A stretch of DNA of 64,000 nt from Galbula dea (taxonomy: Eukaryota; Chordata; Aves; Piciformes; Galbulidae). The first letter of the stretch is position 1, and each line of letters begins with the position of its first letter. The stretch covers positions 749,033-813,032 of the forward strand of contig VWZX01000240.1 of the NCBI GenBank assembly GCA_013399015.1, written 5' to 3'. This document shows positions 46,793 to 56,850 of this stretch, piece after piece. A program made the position numbers and the translations under genes. The notes under the pieces were generated by a model. The model saw only the letters and a program-made list of their open reading frames with translations. It had not been told where the DNA came from and did not search any database.

Positions 46793-47100
46793 GCTGCGGC
46801 CGTTCGCAGAGCCCGCGGAGACGACACCACCACCACCACAACCACCACCACTGCTTCTGTGCGGGGGAAGCCGGTAAGAACCGAGGGGAACCGGCCTGGC
46901 CCTGGCAGCGCCTGCGATCCGCTCCAACCGGATTCCACCCTCCGGCACCCACCGTGCTCCTGCTTGGCGCCAAAACCGAGCTCCTTTCGCGCCACCAAGC
47001 GGGAGTTCTACCCTCCCCCCCCGCCCCTCGGCACTTCTCATTGGTCCGCTCTGTCCCACACGAGCCAATGGGGACGCGATAGGGTGCTCGGGCGTGACGG
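46793..47100 (-). promoter_or_regulatory. MCM3: MCM3 CpG-island promoter with E2F and CCAAT (NF-Y) sites
   Basis: Just upstream of the MCM3 ATG the DNA is CpG-rich and has no TATA box. Two E2F consensus sites lie about 10 bp apart: ggcgccaaaa at 46966-46975 and tttcgcgcc at 46985-46993. Two CCAAT boxes in opposite orientation lie at 47040-47044 (attgg) and 47065-47069 (ccaat). E2F plus NF-Y is the usual arrangement for G1/S replication genes including MCM family members, so growth-dependent S-phase transcription is expected. Confidence 0.8.
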
Positions 47101-47224
47101 ACAGGTGATGCAGCCTATCAGCGTGCGGAGAGGAGGGGCGTTGTCGGGGGCAGGGGAAGCCTCCCTCCCCTGCGCCGGCGTGGGCCGGGCCGGGGTTGGT
47201 GGGGCCTTGTCATCCGGGGGGGGC

Positions 47225-47600
47225 TGAGGGTACCGGAGGCACAGAGTGGGTCCTAGCTGGCCGGGGATCGGTCCTGGGATTCCGGGGGGACGAGAGCAGC
47301 CGGGGATCGGCCGCGGTGGTTCCCAGGTGGTCTGGGGATCGGTTCCGACCGTCCTACGNNNNNNNNNNNNNNNNNNNNNNNNNNNNNNNNNNNNNNNNNN
47401 NNNNNNNNNNNNNNNNGGGGTTTTGGGGATCGGTTCTGAGGGGCCATGCTGCTCCAGGGGGTCTGGGGATCAGTTTCAGGGGTCTTGGGGGTCCGGGGTT
47501 CTTGGGGTCGGTCCCAGGGATCCGGGGGGTTCCGGTGGTCCTACGATCGGCCCTGGAGAGGTCTAGGGATCAGCCCCAACGTCCTGGCCTGGCTGGGAAC
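47225..47600 (+). repeat. G-rich degenerate minisatellite, period about 39 bp
   Basis: The core (c/t)(t/c)ggggatcgg recurs near 47261, 47300, 47332, 47423, 47463, 47501 and 47563, spaced about 31-40 bp apart. G runs of 4-6 are frequent on the plus strand, giving G-quadruplex potential. The array is interrupted by the N gap. Confidence 0.75.
47359..47416. other. Assembly gap (58 N)
   Basis: A run of N lies inside the G-rich array upstream of MCM3. The true length is unknown. Confidence 0.98.
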
Positions 47601-47698
47601 CCCGGCACTTGGAAGTCACCGGCCGGCTGAAAATGCTACTCTATTAGTTAATAAATAAAGAAAAAGAAAATAAAAGGAGAAAAAAAAGCCCCCACCTT

Positions 47699-47960
47699 TT
47701 TATTTTCCTGTTCAGGAGCCCCATAAGATACAGGCTGGGTGTTTCTCCTTTTACATGACCCAGCAGGAGCCCAGGAGTTTGGGGCTGAAGACACAAAAGT
47801 AACAGGTCCCAAAAGCCAACACAATTGCAGTGAAAAAGATAGTTTGGGATGCACCTTCTGAGAGGGGCTCAGTCAGACATCGTGGACAAGCAGGGACAGC
47901 AGTGCCCTCAGTAAGGGGAAACCAGCTGCTCCCCCTTAAAAGACATTTTCTGTATCCCAT
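47699..47960 (-). CDS. Unrecognised reading frame with a membrane segment
   Basis: A minus-strand frame (stop at 47751) reads PLTEGTAVPACPRCLTEPL, then a hydrophobic run of about 20 residues (TIFFTAIVLAFGTCYFCVF), and ends near SCWVM. A CPRC pair precedes the helix. AATAAA (minus) follows 47-52 nt after the stop, at 47699-47704. An acceptor-like ggatacag lies just upstream at about 47949-47956, so this could be a last exon. A second minus frame (47908-48192) overlaps it out of phase. I recognise no family. It may equally be chance or a decayed retrocopy. Confidence 0.2.
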
Positions 47961-49549
47961 ACAAATCTTTATCTAAACTCTCTTTGAAAATAGAGAATAA
48001 AAAGCCAGACAAAGCTGTTTTGATCATAGCAGACCTCCAAACTTGGCTGTTTTCCCTGGATGACATTAGAAGTAAAAGCATTTTTTTTTTCAGGCTGGGC
48101 AGTAAATATCCACCTAGGTCTGTCAGGCTGTGGAAAACACCAAGGTCCAAGTGCTCACTCTGCCTGATGCTGAGGGAGCAGCTTTGGTTCATGTTTTGGA
48201 AAAGGAGCAGGAAACATCCCCTGTAAGCTCATGGGGAATGTGGCTGGAAGCTGCTATGGCTGGGCTTGGGTATTGGTCCTGCTTCTGCAAGATCTTCCCA
48301 CATCATTCTGTTTCCAAGTGGAAGTTGAGATTTTCCTTCTCATGTATTTGGGCCCTGTTCTGGAATGTGATCAAGTGTGACATTTGGCAGGTTGGTAGAA
48401 ATAATATATCTTGTGCTCTCTTTCCCTTCCCTTCCCTTCCCTTCCCTTCCCTTCCCTTCATTTTCCTTTCCTTTTCCCCTCCTTTCCTTTCCTTTTCCCC
48501 TCCTTTCCTTTCCTTTTCCTTTCCCACCTTCCAAACTGTGCTGCTAGCTCCAGAGCTGCTCTCTGCAGCCAGAGTCAGCTCCCCCCAAATTTCCATTGCA
48601 GCTGGCATGAGGAGGGACAGCATGAAGAGGAAAGCCCTTGGGGTGCCCCTGCCACACTCACTGGGTCCCAGCAAGATACTGAAGCAGGCAGCTGTGAGGA
48701 GGAGTCAGTCTGTGTAAGGCCCTGAAGGAAAGATCATGTCTAAGTTATCAGAACCCAGCACCAGATTTCCCCTCTGAGAGTTTTTCTCTCTCTGCAGTGG
48801 ACAGACTCCTAAATCCAGCTCTGAACACAGTCTGTGCTTCATGCCAGAGAAAAAACTGGATGGAAAAGACAAAACACAGAGGCAAAATACAGAGTCAGTG
48901 CTGACGGTGCACAGAGTGGTGCCAGGGTAGGATTCAGATCCATAGATCTAGATCCCAGATAGATCCCACCTCCATTGAGGTGGTCAGAATGAATCCTGGC
49001 CCACAAAGACCTTGTAAATGGCTGCTGGGCTCCTCCTGCCCCAGGCAGTAAGCTCTGTGTGGAGGGAGCTGGCAGGGATCCATCACTCCTGACCACAAGG
49101 TAACAAGAGTTAGGGATAAAAATAGCCACCCCTTGTTATTCATGACAGCTCCTGAGAGCAACTGCTGCCATGCTCTGGTTCTTGCCTCAATAATTCATTG
49201 GATCAGGTCATGGCAGTGAGGACAAAGAATACTGGGATAACAGCCTTTCTTTTTAAGGCTCCAGAGGAGGCTTTCCAACATCTCCAGGGGTTCACCTCCC
49301 TGCCCCATCCCAGCAGTGGGGTAGAAAGTGCTGCACAGGCTCCTGGAGACATTGAGCACCTCCTATCTCTGGAAAAAAAACAGGAATTCAGCACCTAAAT
49401 ACACTAGAGGGTTGGGGCTGCAGAGCTCACAGAGAGAGAGAAGAGTCACAGATGGCTGCAGGAGTAACTCCCATGGGAGACTTGCACCCCAGGGGTGTTG
49501 GCCAGCACACCAGGGTGCATTTTCTCCTCCCTTCCTCCCATCTCACAGA
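47961..49549. other. MCM3-PAQR8 intergenic DNA
   Basis: No firm gene. It contains the pyrimidine tract at 48417-48529 and the out-of-phase minus frame up to 48192. Confidence 0.45.
48417..48529 (+). repeat. Homopyrimidine simple repeat (CTTCC/CCTTT)n
   Basis: Seven to eight perfect cttcc units are followed by cctttcctttccttttccc units. The strand is almost purely pyrimidine for about 110 bp, which can form triplex (H-) DNA. Confidence 0.93.
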
Positions 49550-49790
49550 ATCCCAGCATGGTAGGGGTTGGAAGGGACCTCTGGAGATAACCTAGTCTAA
49601 CCCCCCTGCTCCAGCAGGGTCACCCGCAGCAGCTTGCCCAGGGTCACCTCCAGCTGGGGTTGGAATCTCTTCAGAGAAGGAGACTCCACAACCTCTCTGG
49701 GCAGCCTGGGCCAGGGCTCTCTCTGTGCATCACCACCCACAGGTCCACTTGGTTTCTGAGATCCCTTTATGGGTACCCTGTTATGCAGCC
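49550..49790 (-). mobile_element. CR1 LINE 3' fragment
   Basis: Inverted tail (aatcccagcatggtaggggt), a subfamily also seen at 62148. Confidence 0.88.
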
Positions 49791-51744
49791 CAGACTCTGG
49801 GACCTAAAAGCCAATTTTCAAGTTGCCATTTCTCAGCTTTCCTGTGTGCTAAGCAACCTTATCTCACCCATGGAGGGCAGGGGAGTGGTTTGTGGCTGAA
49901 AATAGGGAGAGAGCACCCCAAATTCAGCAGTGGCAACCACCTCTGAGATGTTTCTGTCAGTGAAAACTGAAGATCTCCAAGGGGTTTTGGCCTTGCTGGT
50001 GTCTCCTGCAGCTTCAGTTGCAGGAGCTGAACCCCAGCAAAGGAATTCCCTCTCACCAGAGGAGAGTCACCCTAACTCCCACCACTTCAGGACTACATGT
50101 GGAAGACAAATAATTGAATGCTGAAGGAACCCTTCCTAATCCTCTAATCTGACCTTTTCCCTCACATAGGCTGGAGAATTTCACCAGATGACATCTGCAC
50201 CCAGCTGAGGCATTTCTGACCTCATCTCCTGGGGGTATTGGCTATTCCCACACACTCTGGTAAATCCTTAAACTGGTCTGGCTCTTTTGTTTTTACTAGC
50301 TGCAGAAAATAAAACCATAGGGAAGTGCATCTGAATGGAATGTATTGACTTAAATGCCCAGGGAGCTGCTGGTATCTCCCCAGGAGAGCACCAGTAAAGT
50401 GGGTAAGAAGTTAAGACTCTGACCTTCAGCACGTTGGGATGGACTGGAACCACCTTCTCTCTTCCCAGTGTCCATGGGGCTGCTTTTCCTCCTCAAATGC
50501 ACAGTGATGGGAGCAGAAAATCTTGGTGTGGTCCTACTGCTGATGCACAGCTCCTTTTCCATCCTGCAGGCTATTTATCTTCTTTCTCCTACTGCATGGA
50601 AACAAAACAGAGCAATTACAAAACCCCAGAGGCACAGTGAAAAATGAATTCCCCCAGCAAAGGACACCAGAGGAGTGGCTGAATCAACAAAGCTCCTCCA
50701 GAGAGCTCAGCCAGGAGGGTGTCTGTGGAATGTGGCAACCCAACCACATCTCCAGGGAAGTCTGAAGAGCCCAGATATAGCTTGCCTGAGGTTTGGGGTT
50801 GCTATTTTGGTTTGCTCCTCCACTCTCATGAGTTCTGGCTGTTGCTGAAGGCAGTGACAGCTGGTTCCTTTTGTTTGGTTAGGGGTTTTTTTGGTGTTGG
50901 TTTTTTGTTTGTTTGTTTGTTTGTTTTTCCCTTCTTATTGTTTCCACCCCCAAGCCTGGAAATCACCCATCTGTATGCAAAGCATCCTCAGGATCTCTGG
51001 GATCTGCTTCCAGCCACTGGGCAGGATCCACTGGGTCACTTCAGCAAGCCATGCCCACGTGGGGAAGATGGGAAGCTGCTGTAATCCTTGTAAGCCACAA
51101 CAGCAAACATCATCTGACTGTCATGATGAGTGGTGGGTCATGATGGTCATGATGGCTTGATGTCATCAAAGGGTGATGGTCCTCTGCTCCTGGAAAAACC
51201 ACAAAGAGGCAGGAAAGTCCTGACCCTGACCCCAAATTGCCACATACCCCTTGTGCAATGTGGGGGGAGCAAAAGGAACTGTATCAAGTGCTCCTCTCTG
51301 ATTGCAGGGCCCAGACTTGCTAAGCCAGGGCTTTTAGGGCTATTTTTTTCCTGAATTATTAGTTAAAGAAAGCCCAGAAGCAGGATTCCAAACAGTTATA
51401 AAGGATTCATGTAAGCCAGCATCCTAAAACTTCCCAGTCTTTATTGCAGAGGAAGATAGAAACCCCCCAGAAGAGATGGGGATCACAAAGACACTTCCCT
51501 CCTCCTGCTTGCTGTATGCCTTTGGGTGCTTTGAATCTCTCACTTGTCTCTGGTGCAAAGCTGCTGTGTTCCTCCTGATCAGTAGAGGCTGGACTAGGTG
51601 TGCTTGGATGCATCTTGGTGAAGAGAGACCCTAAGCCCCAAAACAGGCTTCTCTTTTTGGGTGATAATTCAAAGCAGCCACAATAACAGGATGACTGAAA
51701 GAATAAGATTTGTGTTGCATGGAGGGGAGGGTGCCTCTGGCCAG
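49791..51744. other. Intergenic DNA, nothing recognised
   Basis: It contains a short (TTTG)n run at about 50905-50930. No gene or named repeat is recognised otherwise. Confidence 0.45.
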
Positions 51745-52055
51745 GAGGTTGAGGGAGGAGATTCTGTCCCTCCCCTCCATGAGGGGTATGGTTTGAAACT
51801 TAAAAGAGGAGAGATTTAGAATAGAGAGATGGAAGAAATTGTTTACACTGAGGGTGGTGAGAGCCTGTCCCAGGTTGCCCAGAGAGGTGGGAGATGTCCC
51901 ATCCCTGGAACCATCCCAGGTCAGGTTGTTTGGGGCTGTGAGCAACCTGCTCTAGTTGCAGATGTCCCTGCTGACTGCAGTGGGTTGGGCTAGGTGACCT
52001 GGAAAGGTCCCTTCCAACCCAAACCATTCTGTGATTATATAGTTCTATGATGTAT
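51745..52055 (+). mobile_element. CR1 LINE 3' tail
   Basis: Forward tail ending aaccattctgtgattatatag, then ttctatgatg. Confidence 0.88.
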
Positions 52056-52334
52056 ATTGGGGTGGGTAATTAAGGTGTGTAGGATATGTTTGAGAATGCA
52101 AAGCTTGCTTGGATAATATCAGATGATTGTGAAGGGTAGGGAGAGCCCAGCCTGGTACAACCTAGTCTTACCTGCCTGCTGGGAGCAATCTGCTGGGCAA
52201 ACACAACCACACCTGGGGTTTGCCTTGAAGGAAACTGAGTGATTCATTTCAGGGTGTACAATGGCAAAGATGATAGGGAGTAACAGGGACTGCAGCACAG
52301 CAGGATGAGTCTGAGATGAGCTACAGACCATGAC

Positions 52335-52430
52335 TTGGTAGGTACTGGCCACCACAGAGCAGGCCACAGGCTGAGGACTCCAGAGCTGGCTCCAGCACTG
52401 CAGGTGAGGTCTCACCAGAGTGGAGTAGAG
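52335..52430 (-). mobile_element. CR1 LINE internal fragment
   Basis: Inverted piece (ctccagcactgcaggtgagg, then ctcaccagagtggagtag). Confidence 0.7.
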
Positions 52431-52939
52431 AGGCAGAATTGCCTTTGCAATTTAAGGTACAGAGGAGGGTGACAAAGAGGTATTATGGGTCTTACACTGG
52501 GAGATGTCTGTAGAGGCATGGAAAATGAGTGCAAGATGTCACTGAGGGGGTTGGAAGCTGCCAATCATATTCCATCCACATTCCTGAGCGCGATGACAGG
52601 GATAAATGGAGGTCCTCTGCCCACTTTCTTCACCATGAAGGTTTCCTGCCCTCACTCAGGGAGCACTGGCTCTCCCACATGCTGGCAGATAGGTGTTGGA
52701 ATGTGCCATAGCTTCACCCAGGCTGCAGTGATCTTATCAGAGCTGGAAAGTCCTGTTCCTGGGCTGTCTTTCCTGCCATCTTCTTCCTTCAGGACACAAA
52801 GTCCTTCTATTCCCCTTGAAAAATAACAATCCTGACAGGCTGGAGAAGCAAAACCCAGATAAAGAAGCTGACATGAAGAGGGGAAACAGCTACCCTGTAT
52901 TGATAAATTAACCCACTCATGGGAGAGGTGGTAGACGCA
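52431..52939. other. Intergenic DNA, nothing recognised
   Basis: Short open frames only. Confidence 0.4.
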
Positions 52940-53315
52940 CCACCCCTCCCCTGCAGTGCTGGGGCCAGCTCTGGAGTCCTCAGCACAGCACAGACATGGT
53001 GGAGCTGGTGGAGAGGGTCCGGAGGAGGCCACAGCAATGATCTGAGGGCTGGAAGCTCTCTGCTGTGACGCCAGGCTGAGAGAGTTGGGGTTGTTCAGCC
53101 TGGAGAAGAGAAGGCTCCAGGGAGACCTTCTTGTGCTCTTCCAGTACTTAAAGGCCTTTAGAAAGGATGGAGACAGACTTTTTAGCAGGACTTGTTGTGA
53201 CAGGACAGAGGGTGACGGTTTGGCATTGTAGGGGTGGGAGTTTCTTTCACCTCAAAAGACGCATTCAAAGCATGGTGACCTTGAAAGGTCCCTTCCAACC
53301 CAAACCAACCCCTGT
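52940..53315 (+). mobile_element. CR1 LINE 3' fragment
   Basis: Forward copy from tgcagtgctggggccagc to ttccaacccaaaccaaccc. It stops about 120 bp before the PAQR8 CpG island. Confidence 0.88.
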
Positions 53316-53430
53316 TTCTGTCCCTCTCCCGGTGTTTCCCCTGGATTTCCTCCTCTCCAGCATTACTGCTGACAGGCCATGGGTGCTCACACCGCTGGGA
53401 GCCCCACTTTATCCAGCTCAGGCTGCTCGG

Positions 53431-53605
53431 GCCTGGCTCGGTTCGGTTCGGCTGGTCTCGGCTAGGTTCGGCTCGGCTCGGGTCGCGGGGCCACCCCGGG
53501 GCGGGGCGTGCATGCGCGTTGCCCGGTGTCGGCAGCGGCGCTGCCGGAGGCGGCGGCCGCGGGGAGTCCGTGGTTGCGGTGGTAGCGGCGGGAGGAGTGC
53601 GGACG
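53431..53605 (+). promoter_or_regulatory. PAQR8: Putative PAQR8 CpG-island promoter and non-coding exon 1
   Basis: GC- and CpG-dense sequence with a GC box (ggggcggggc, 53498-53507) and an NRF1-like palindrome (tgcatgcgcg, 53509-53518). A strong donor ggacg|gtgagtg follows at 53605/53606. It fits a TATA-less promoter and a 5'UTR exon spliced to the acceptor at 62873, leaving a 9268-bp intron. The start is preceded by a short ggctcggttcgg-type imperfect repeat (53431-53485). Linkage to PAQR8 is inferred from strand, position and the usual non-coding first exon of this gene. Confidence 0.6.
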
Positions 53606-53847
53606 GTGAGTGCTGCTCCCCTCCTCGCGGGCAGCTTTTCTCCTCTCCCTCGGGGACATCCCGCCGAAAGTCCCCTGTAGGATCCGGCAACAGGTCCTTC
53701 AGTTCCCCGGTGAGCTCCCAGTTAGCTCCGGCGTCCCCGCGTGGGTACCGCAGCTCCCTGAACCACGCCCGCCGTGGCTGGAGCATCCTGCACCGTGGGC
53801 GCTGGGTCAGGGCGGGGGTCGGTGCAAGGGGAACGCGGGTGAAACGG

Positions 53848-54835
53848 GTAAAAGAGTGCCGGTACGTCGGGAATGTGGGTAAAAGAGTGCCGGTACGTCG
53901 GGAATGCGGGTAAAAGAGTGCCGGTACGTCGGGAATGTGGGTAAAAGACGGGTAAAAGAGTGCTGGTACGTCGGGAATGGAGGTAAAACATGGGTAAAAC
54001 ACGGCTAGTGTACAGGGAACATGGGTAAAACATAGCAGGTGCATCAGGAACGGAGGTAAAACATGTCTGATGTACAGGGAACAGGGGTAAAACACGGCTG
54101 GTACATAGGGAATGTGGCTAAACCACAGCTGGTGTACAGGGAATACAGATGAAACATGGGTAAAAAACAGCCAGTGCATCGGGAACACAGGTGAAACATG
54201 AGTAAAACATGGCTGGTGCATGGAGAACACAGGTAAAACATGGGTAAAACACAGGCAGAACATAGTTGGTGCATGGGGAGTGCAAGTGAAACATGGGTAA
54301 AACACGGCTGGTGTTAGAGGGAACATGAGTAAAACAGCTGGTGTACAGGGAACATGGGTAAAACATAGCTGGTTCATTGGGAATTTGGGTAGAACATGGG
54401 TAAAACATGCCTGGTGCATGAGGAACATGGGTAGAACAGGGGTAAAACATACCTAGTACGTAGGGAATGCAGGTGAAACATGGCTGGTGCGCAGGGAACA
54501 TAGGTAAAACACAGATGGTACATAGGGAATGTGGATATAACACACTCAGTACATAGGGAACACAGGTAAAACATGACTGTTATGTGGCAAACATGGGTAA
54601 AACATGGCTGGTGTATGGGAATGTGGGTAAAACATGGGCAAAACATGACTGGTATGTGAGGAATGGGTAAAACATGGCTGGTACATGGGGAACACGGTTA
54701 GAATGTAGGTAAAACATGGCTGGTGTGTGGGGAACATGGGTAAAACGGGTGAAATACAGGTAAAACATGGCTGGTGTACAGGGAATGTGGGTGAAACATG
54801 GGTAGAACATGGCTGGTGCAGAGGGAACATGAGGA
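53848..54835 (+). repeat. Minisatellite, 31-bp and 42-bp units, about 27 copies, in PAQR8 intron 1
   Basis: The unit is gtaaaacatggctggtgcat...agggaacatgg. The first copies (53848, 53879, 53910) are exactly 31 bp and near identical. Later copies alternate between 31 bp and 42 bp by repeating an 11-bp head (gtaaaacatgg). The proximal copies hold three CpGs each (gccgg, tacg, tcgg); distal copies carry TG/CA at those places. The minus strand has few stops in any frame, which produces long but meaningless open frames. Confidence 0.95.
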
Positions 54836-55299
54836 CAAATAGCCTTCTGGCATAGATTCTCCCCATGCTTCCATGAGCTGCATCTCAAGGGCTTTGTGAA
54901 GGAGAGAGGTGAGCACTGGCATTCTGCTGTGTTTGTTTTGAGTAGCCATGTTTTGAGTAGCCATGGGTGGCTTTGACCTCTGGGCTGTTGTGGAGGCTGT
55001 GGCAAGGAGACCAGCAGAGTTTAGCTGTGAGCTGGGTGAAGAACCAGCTCCTGTTGTTTGCTCTGCAGTTCTCCCTGCCTGATTCACTTGATGCACCCCA
55101 GCTTGTGTCTCAAAAGGCTCAGGGAGAGGTGGTTCCCTGCTTATCTTTTCCAGGATGCTTTGGCGGTTGTTGGTGATGTTCCCTCTATATCTCAACTGGA
55201 AACACCATGAGCATTTGGGGGTTTTTTTGGGGGGAAAAAACAACAGTTGCAGACAGTCTTAGGTGGTTCTGGGTTTCACTGGCAAAATATATGTATATA
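54836..55299. other. PAQR8 intron 1, nothing recognised
   Basis: Unassigned intron sequence, ending in a short (TA)n stretch at about 55288-55300. Confidence 0.4.
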
Positions 55300-55400
55300 T
55301 ATCATAGAGTGGTTTGGATTGAAAGGATCCTTAAAGGTCATCTAGTCCAACCTCTGCAGTGAGCAGGGACATCTTCAGCTAGATCAGGTTGCTCAGATGT
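55300..55400 (-). mobile_element. CR1 LINE 3' tail fragment
   Basis: Inverted tail (atcatagagtggtttgg), cut short after about 100 bp. Confidence 0.82.
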
Positions 55401-55639
55401 GCCTTGGTTGTCAGATGCTGTGAGGTCATTGCTTCAGAGCTGGGAGATGCCCCAGTGGGCTTTAGGTGTGGTTAGTTGAGGGGTTTGGCAGCCATGGAGA
55501 ACCAGAAAGGAGGTGAAGATGAGGGGGTGTGTGATGCCACCCTGGCAGTGGATGTTGAAAAGAAGTAAAGCCATGAAAAGGTGAGGGGAAAAAGGGTGAA
55601 GGTCCAGCAGAGTGAAATCCAGCAGGCCTGAAGGCTGGG

Positions 55640-55925
55640 TTTGAATCATAGAGTATAGAATGGTTTGGTTTGAAGGGGTCTTTGAAGGTCATCTAGTCCA
55701 ACCCCCCCCCCCAGCAATCAGCATCTTCAACTAGAGCAGGTTGCTCACAGCCCCAAACGACCTGAGCTGGAGTGGTTCCAGGGATGGGACATCTCCCACC
55801 TCTCTGGGCCACCTGGGACAGGCTCTCACCACCTTCAACATAAACAATTTCTTCCTTCTATCTAGTCTAAATCACCTCTTTTTCAGTTTCAAACCATCTC
55901 CCCTTGTCATATCTCAACAACCACT
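55640..55925 (-). mobile_element. CR1 LINE 3' fragment
   Basis: Inverted tail (aatcatagagtatagaatgg), with a run of nine C at about 55704-55712. Confidence 0.88.
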
Positions 55926-56569
55926 TGTCCTAGCAGAACAACCCCATGTCCTATCAGCAGAGCAGCAGTGAAAGACACCAGCAGACCTTGCTCTTGCCTT
56001 CCTCTTGGGGTGCAGCAGGGTGATAGGTGTTGCAAACAGTTCCTGGAAACCCAGGGGCCCCTTGGGCCAAACCACAAAACAGTTAGACTCTTCCTTCTGC
56101 TCAGCTGCTAAAGGTGTGGGCTGCCAGCTCTGCTTGCTGCAGCTGCAGGACTTTTTGGGTTCAGGGCATTGTGGCTTGTATGTGTTTTCACTGGAGCTGT
56201 GGCTGGAGCCTGTGGCTGAGAAGAAGGCTGTGTCCTCTGGATGCTGGGAGGGGTGATTGGTGTGAGGGTCATGGGTTTGAGGAGAGGGGAGCTGCCATCA
56301 GCAGGTCACATGTGTGTGCTTGCAGCTACTGGTACATCTTGAGTCATGCACCAGCTTAATTTTTAGCTTCCAGCAGCTTTATTTGATAACCACTGCCCCT
56401 GGGGTCAGGCCAGTGAGCTTCTAATTCCAGTATCCATTTATGCTAAAGAAATTCATCCAGAGGAATAAATTCCCAGGAAGGTTTCTTGGAGGCTGCATGT
56501 TTGGTCTGCAGCTGCACGTATATGGCCATAGCTCAGGTCTTCTGGCCTTCAGAGGACCTAAGGTATGGC
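55926..56569. other. PAQR8 intron 1, nothing recognised
   Basis: No repeat or coding signal is recognised. Confidence 0.4.
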
Positions 56570-56850
56570 CTTCCTCAGCACAGCACAGACATGGACCTGG
56601 TGGAGTGGGTCCAGAGGTGCCACAGAAATGATCTGAGGGCTGGAGCACCTCTGCTGTGAGGCCAGGCTGAGAGAATTGGGGTTGTTCAGCCTGGAGAAGA
56701 GAAGGCTCCAGGGAGACCTTACTGCAGCCTTTCAGGAACCTCTAAGAAAGATGGGCACAGATGTTTTTAGCAGGGCCTGTTGGGACAGGACAAGGGGTGA
56801 TGGTTTGAAACTAAAAGAGGAAGATTTAGGCTAGCTAGAAGGAGGGTAAG
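56570..56850 (+). mobile_element. CR1 LINE fragment lacking its tail
   Basis: Forward copy, nearly the same start as the one at 52940. It breaks off after ggctagctagaagga. Confidence 0.85.

Noticed and set aside
46793..47068. N-terminal extension of the MCM3 frame
   Set aside because: The upstream codons lie in the E2F/CCAAT promoter region and have no counterpart in MCM3 proteins; the ATG at 46792 matches the family start.
53167..53913. A 248-residue plus-strand frame across the PAQR8 CpG island
   Set aside because: Stop-poor because of GC content. It starts inside a CR1 tail and crosses the predicted donor site; there is no family similarity.
53418..54428. A 336-residue open frame on the minus strand, with further long frames to 55243
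   Set aside because: It runs through the 31-bp minisatellite. The unit has no stop in any minus frame and shifts frame every copy, so the repetitive peptide (MFYPCFTHVP-like) is a by-product of composition.
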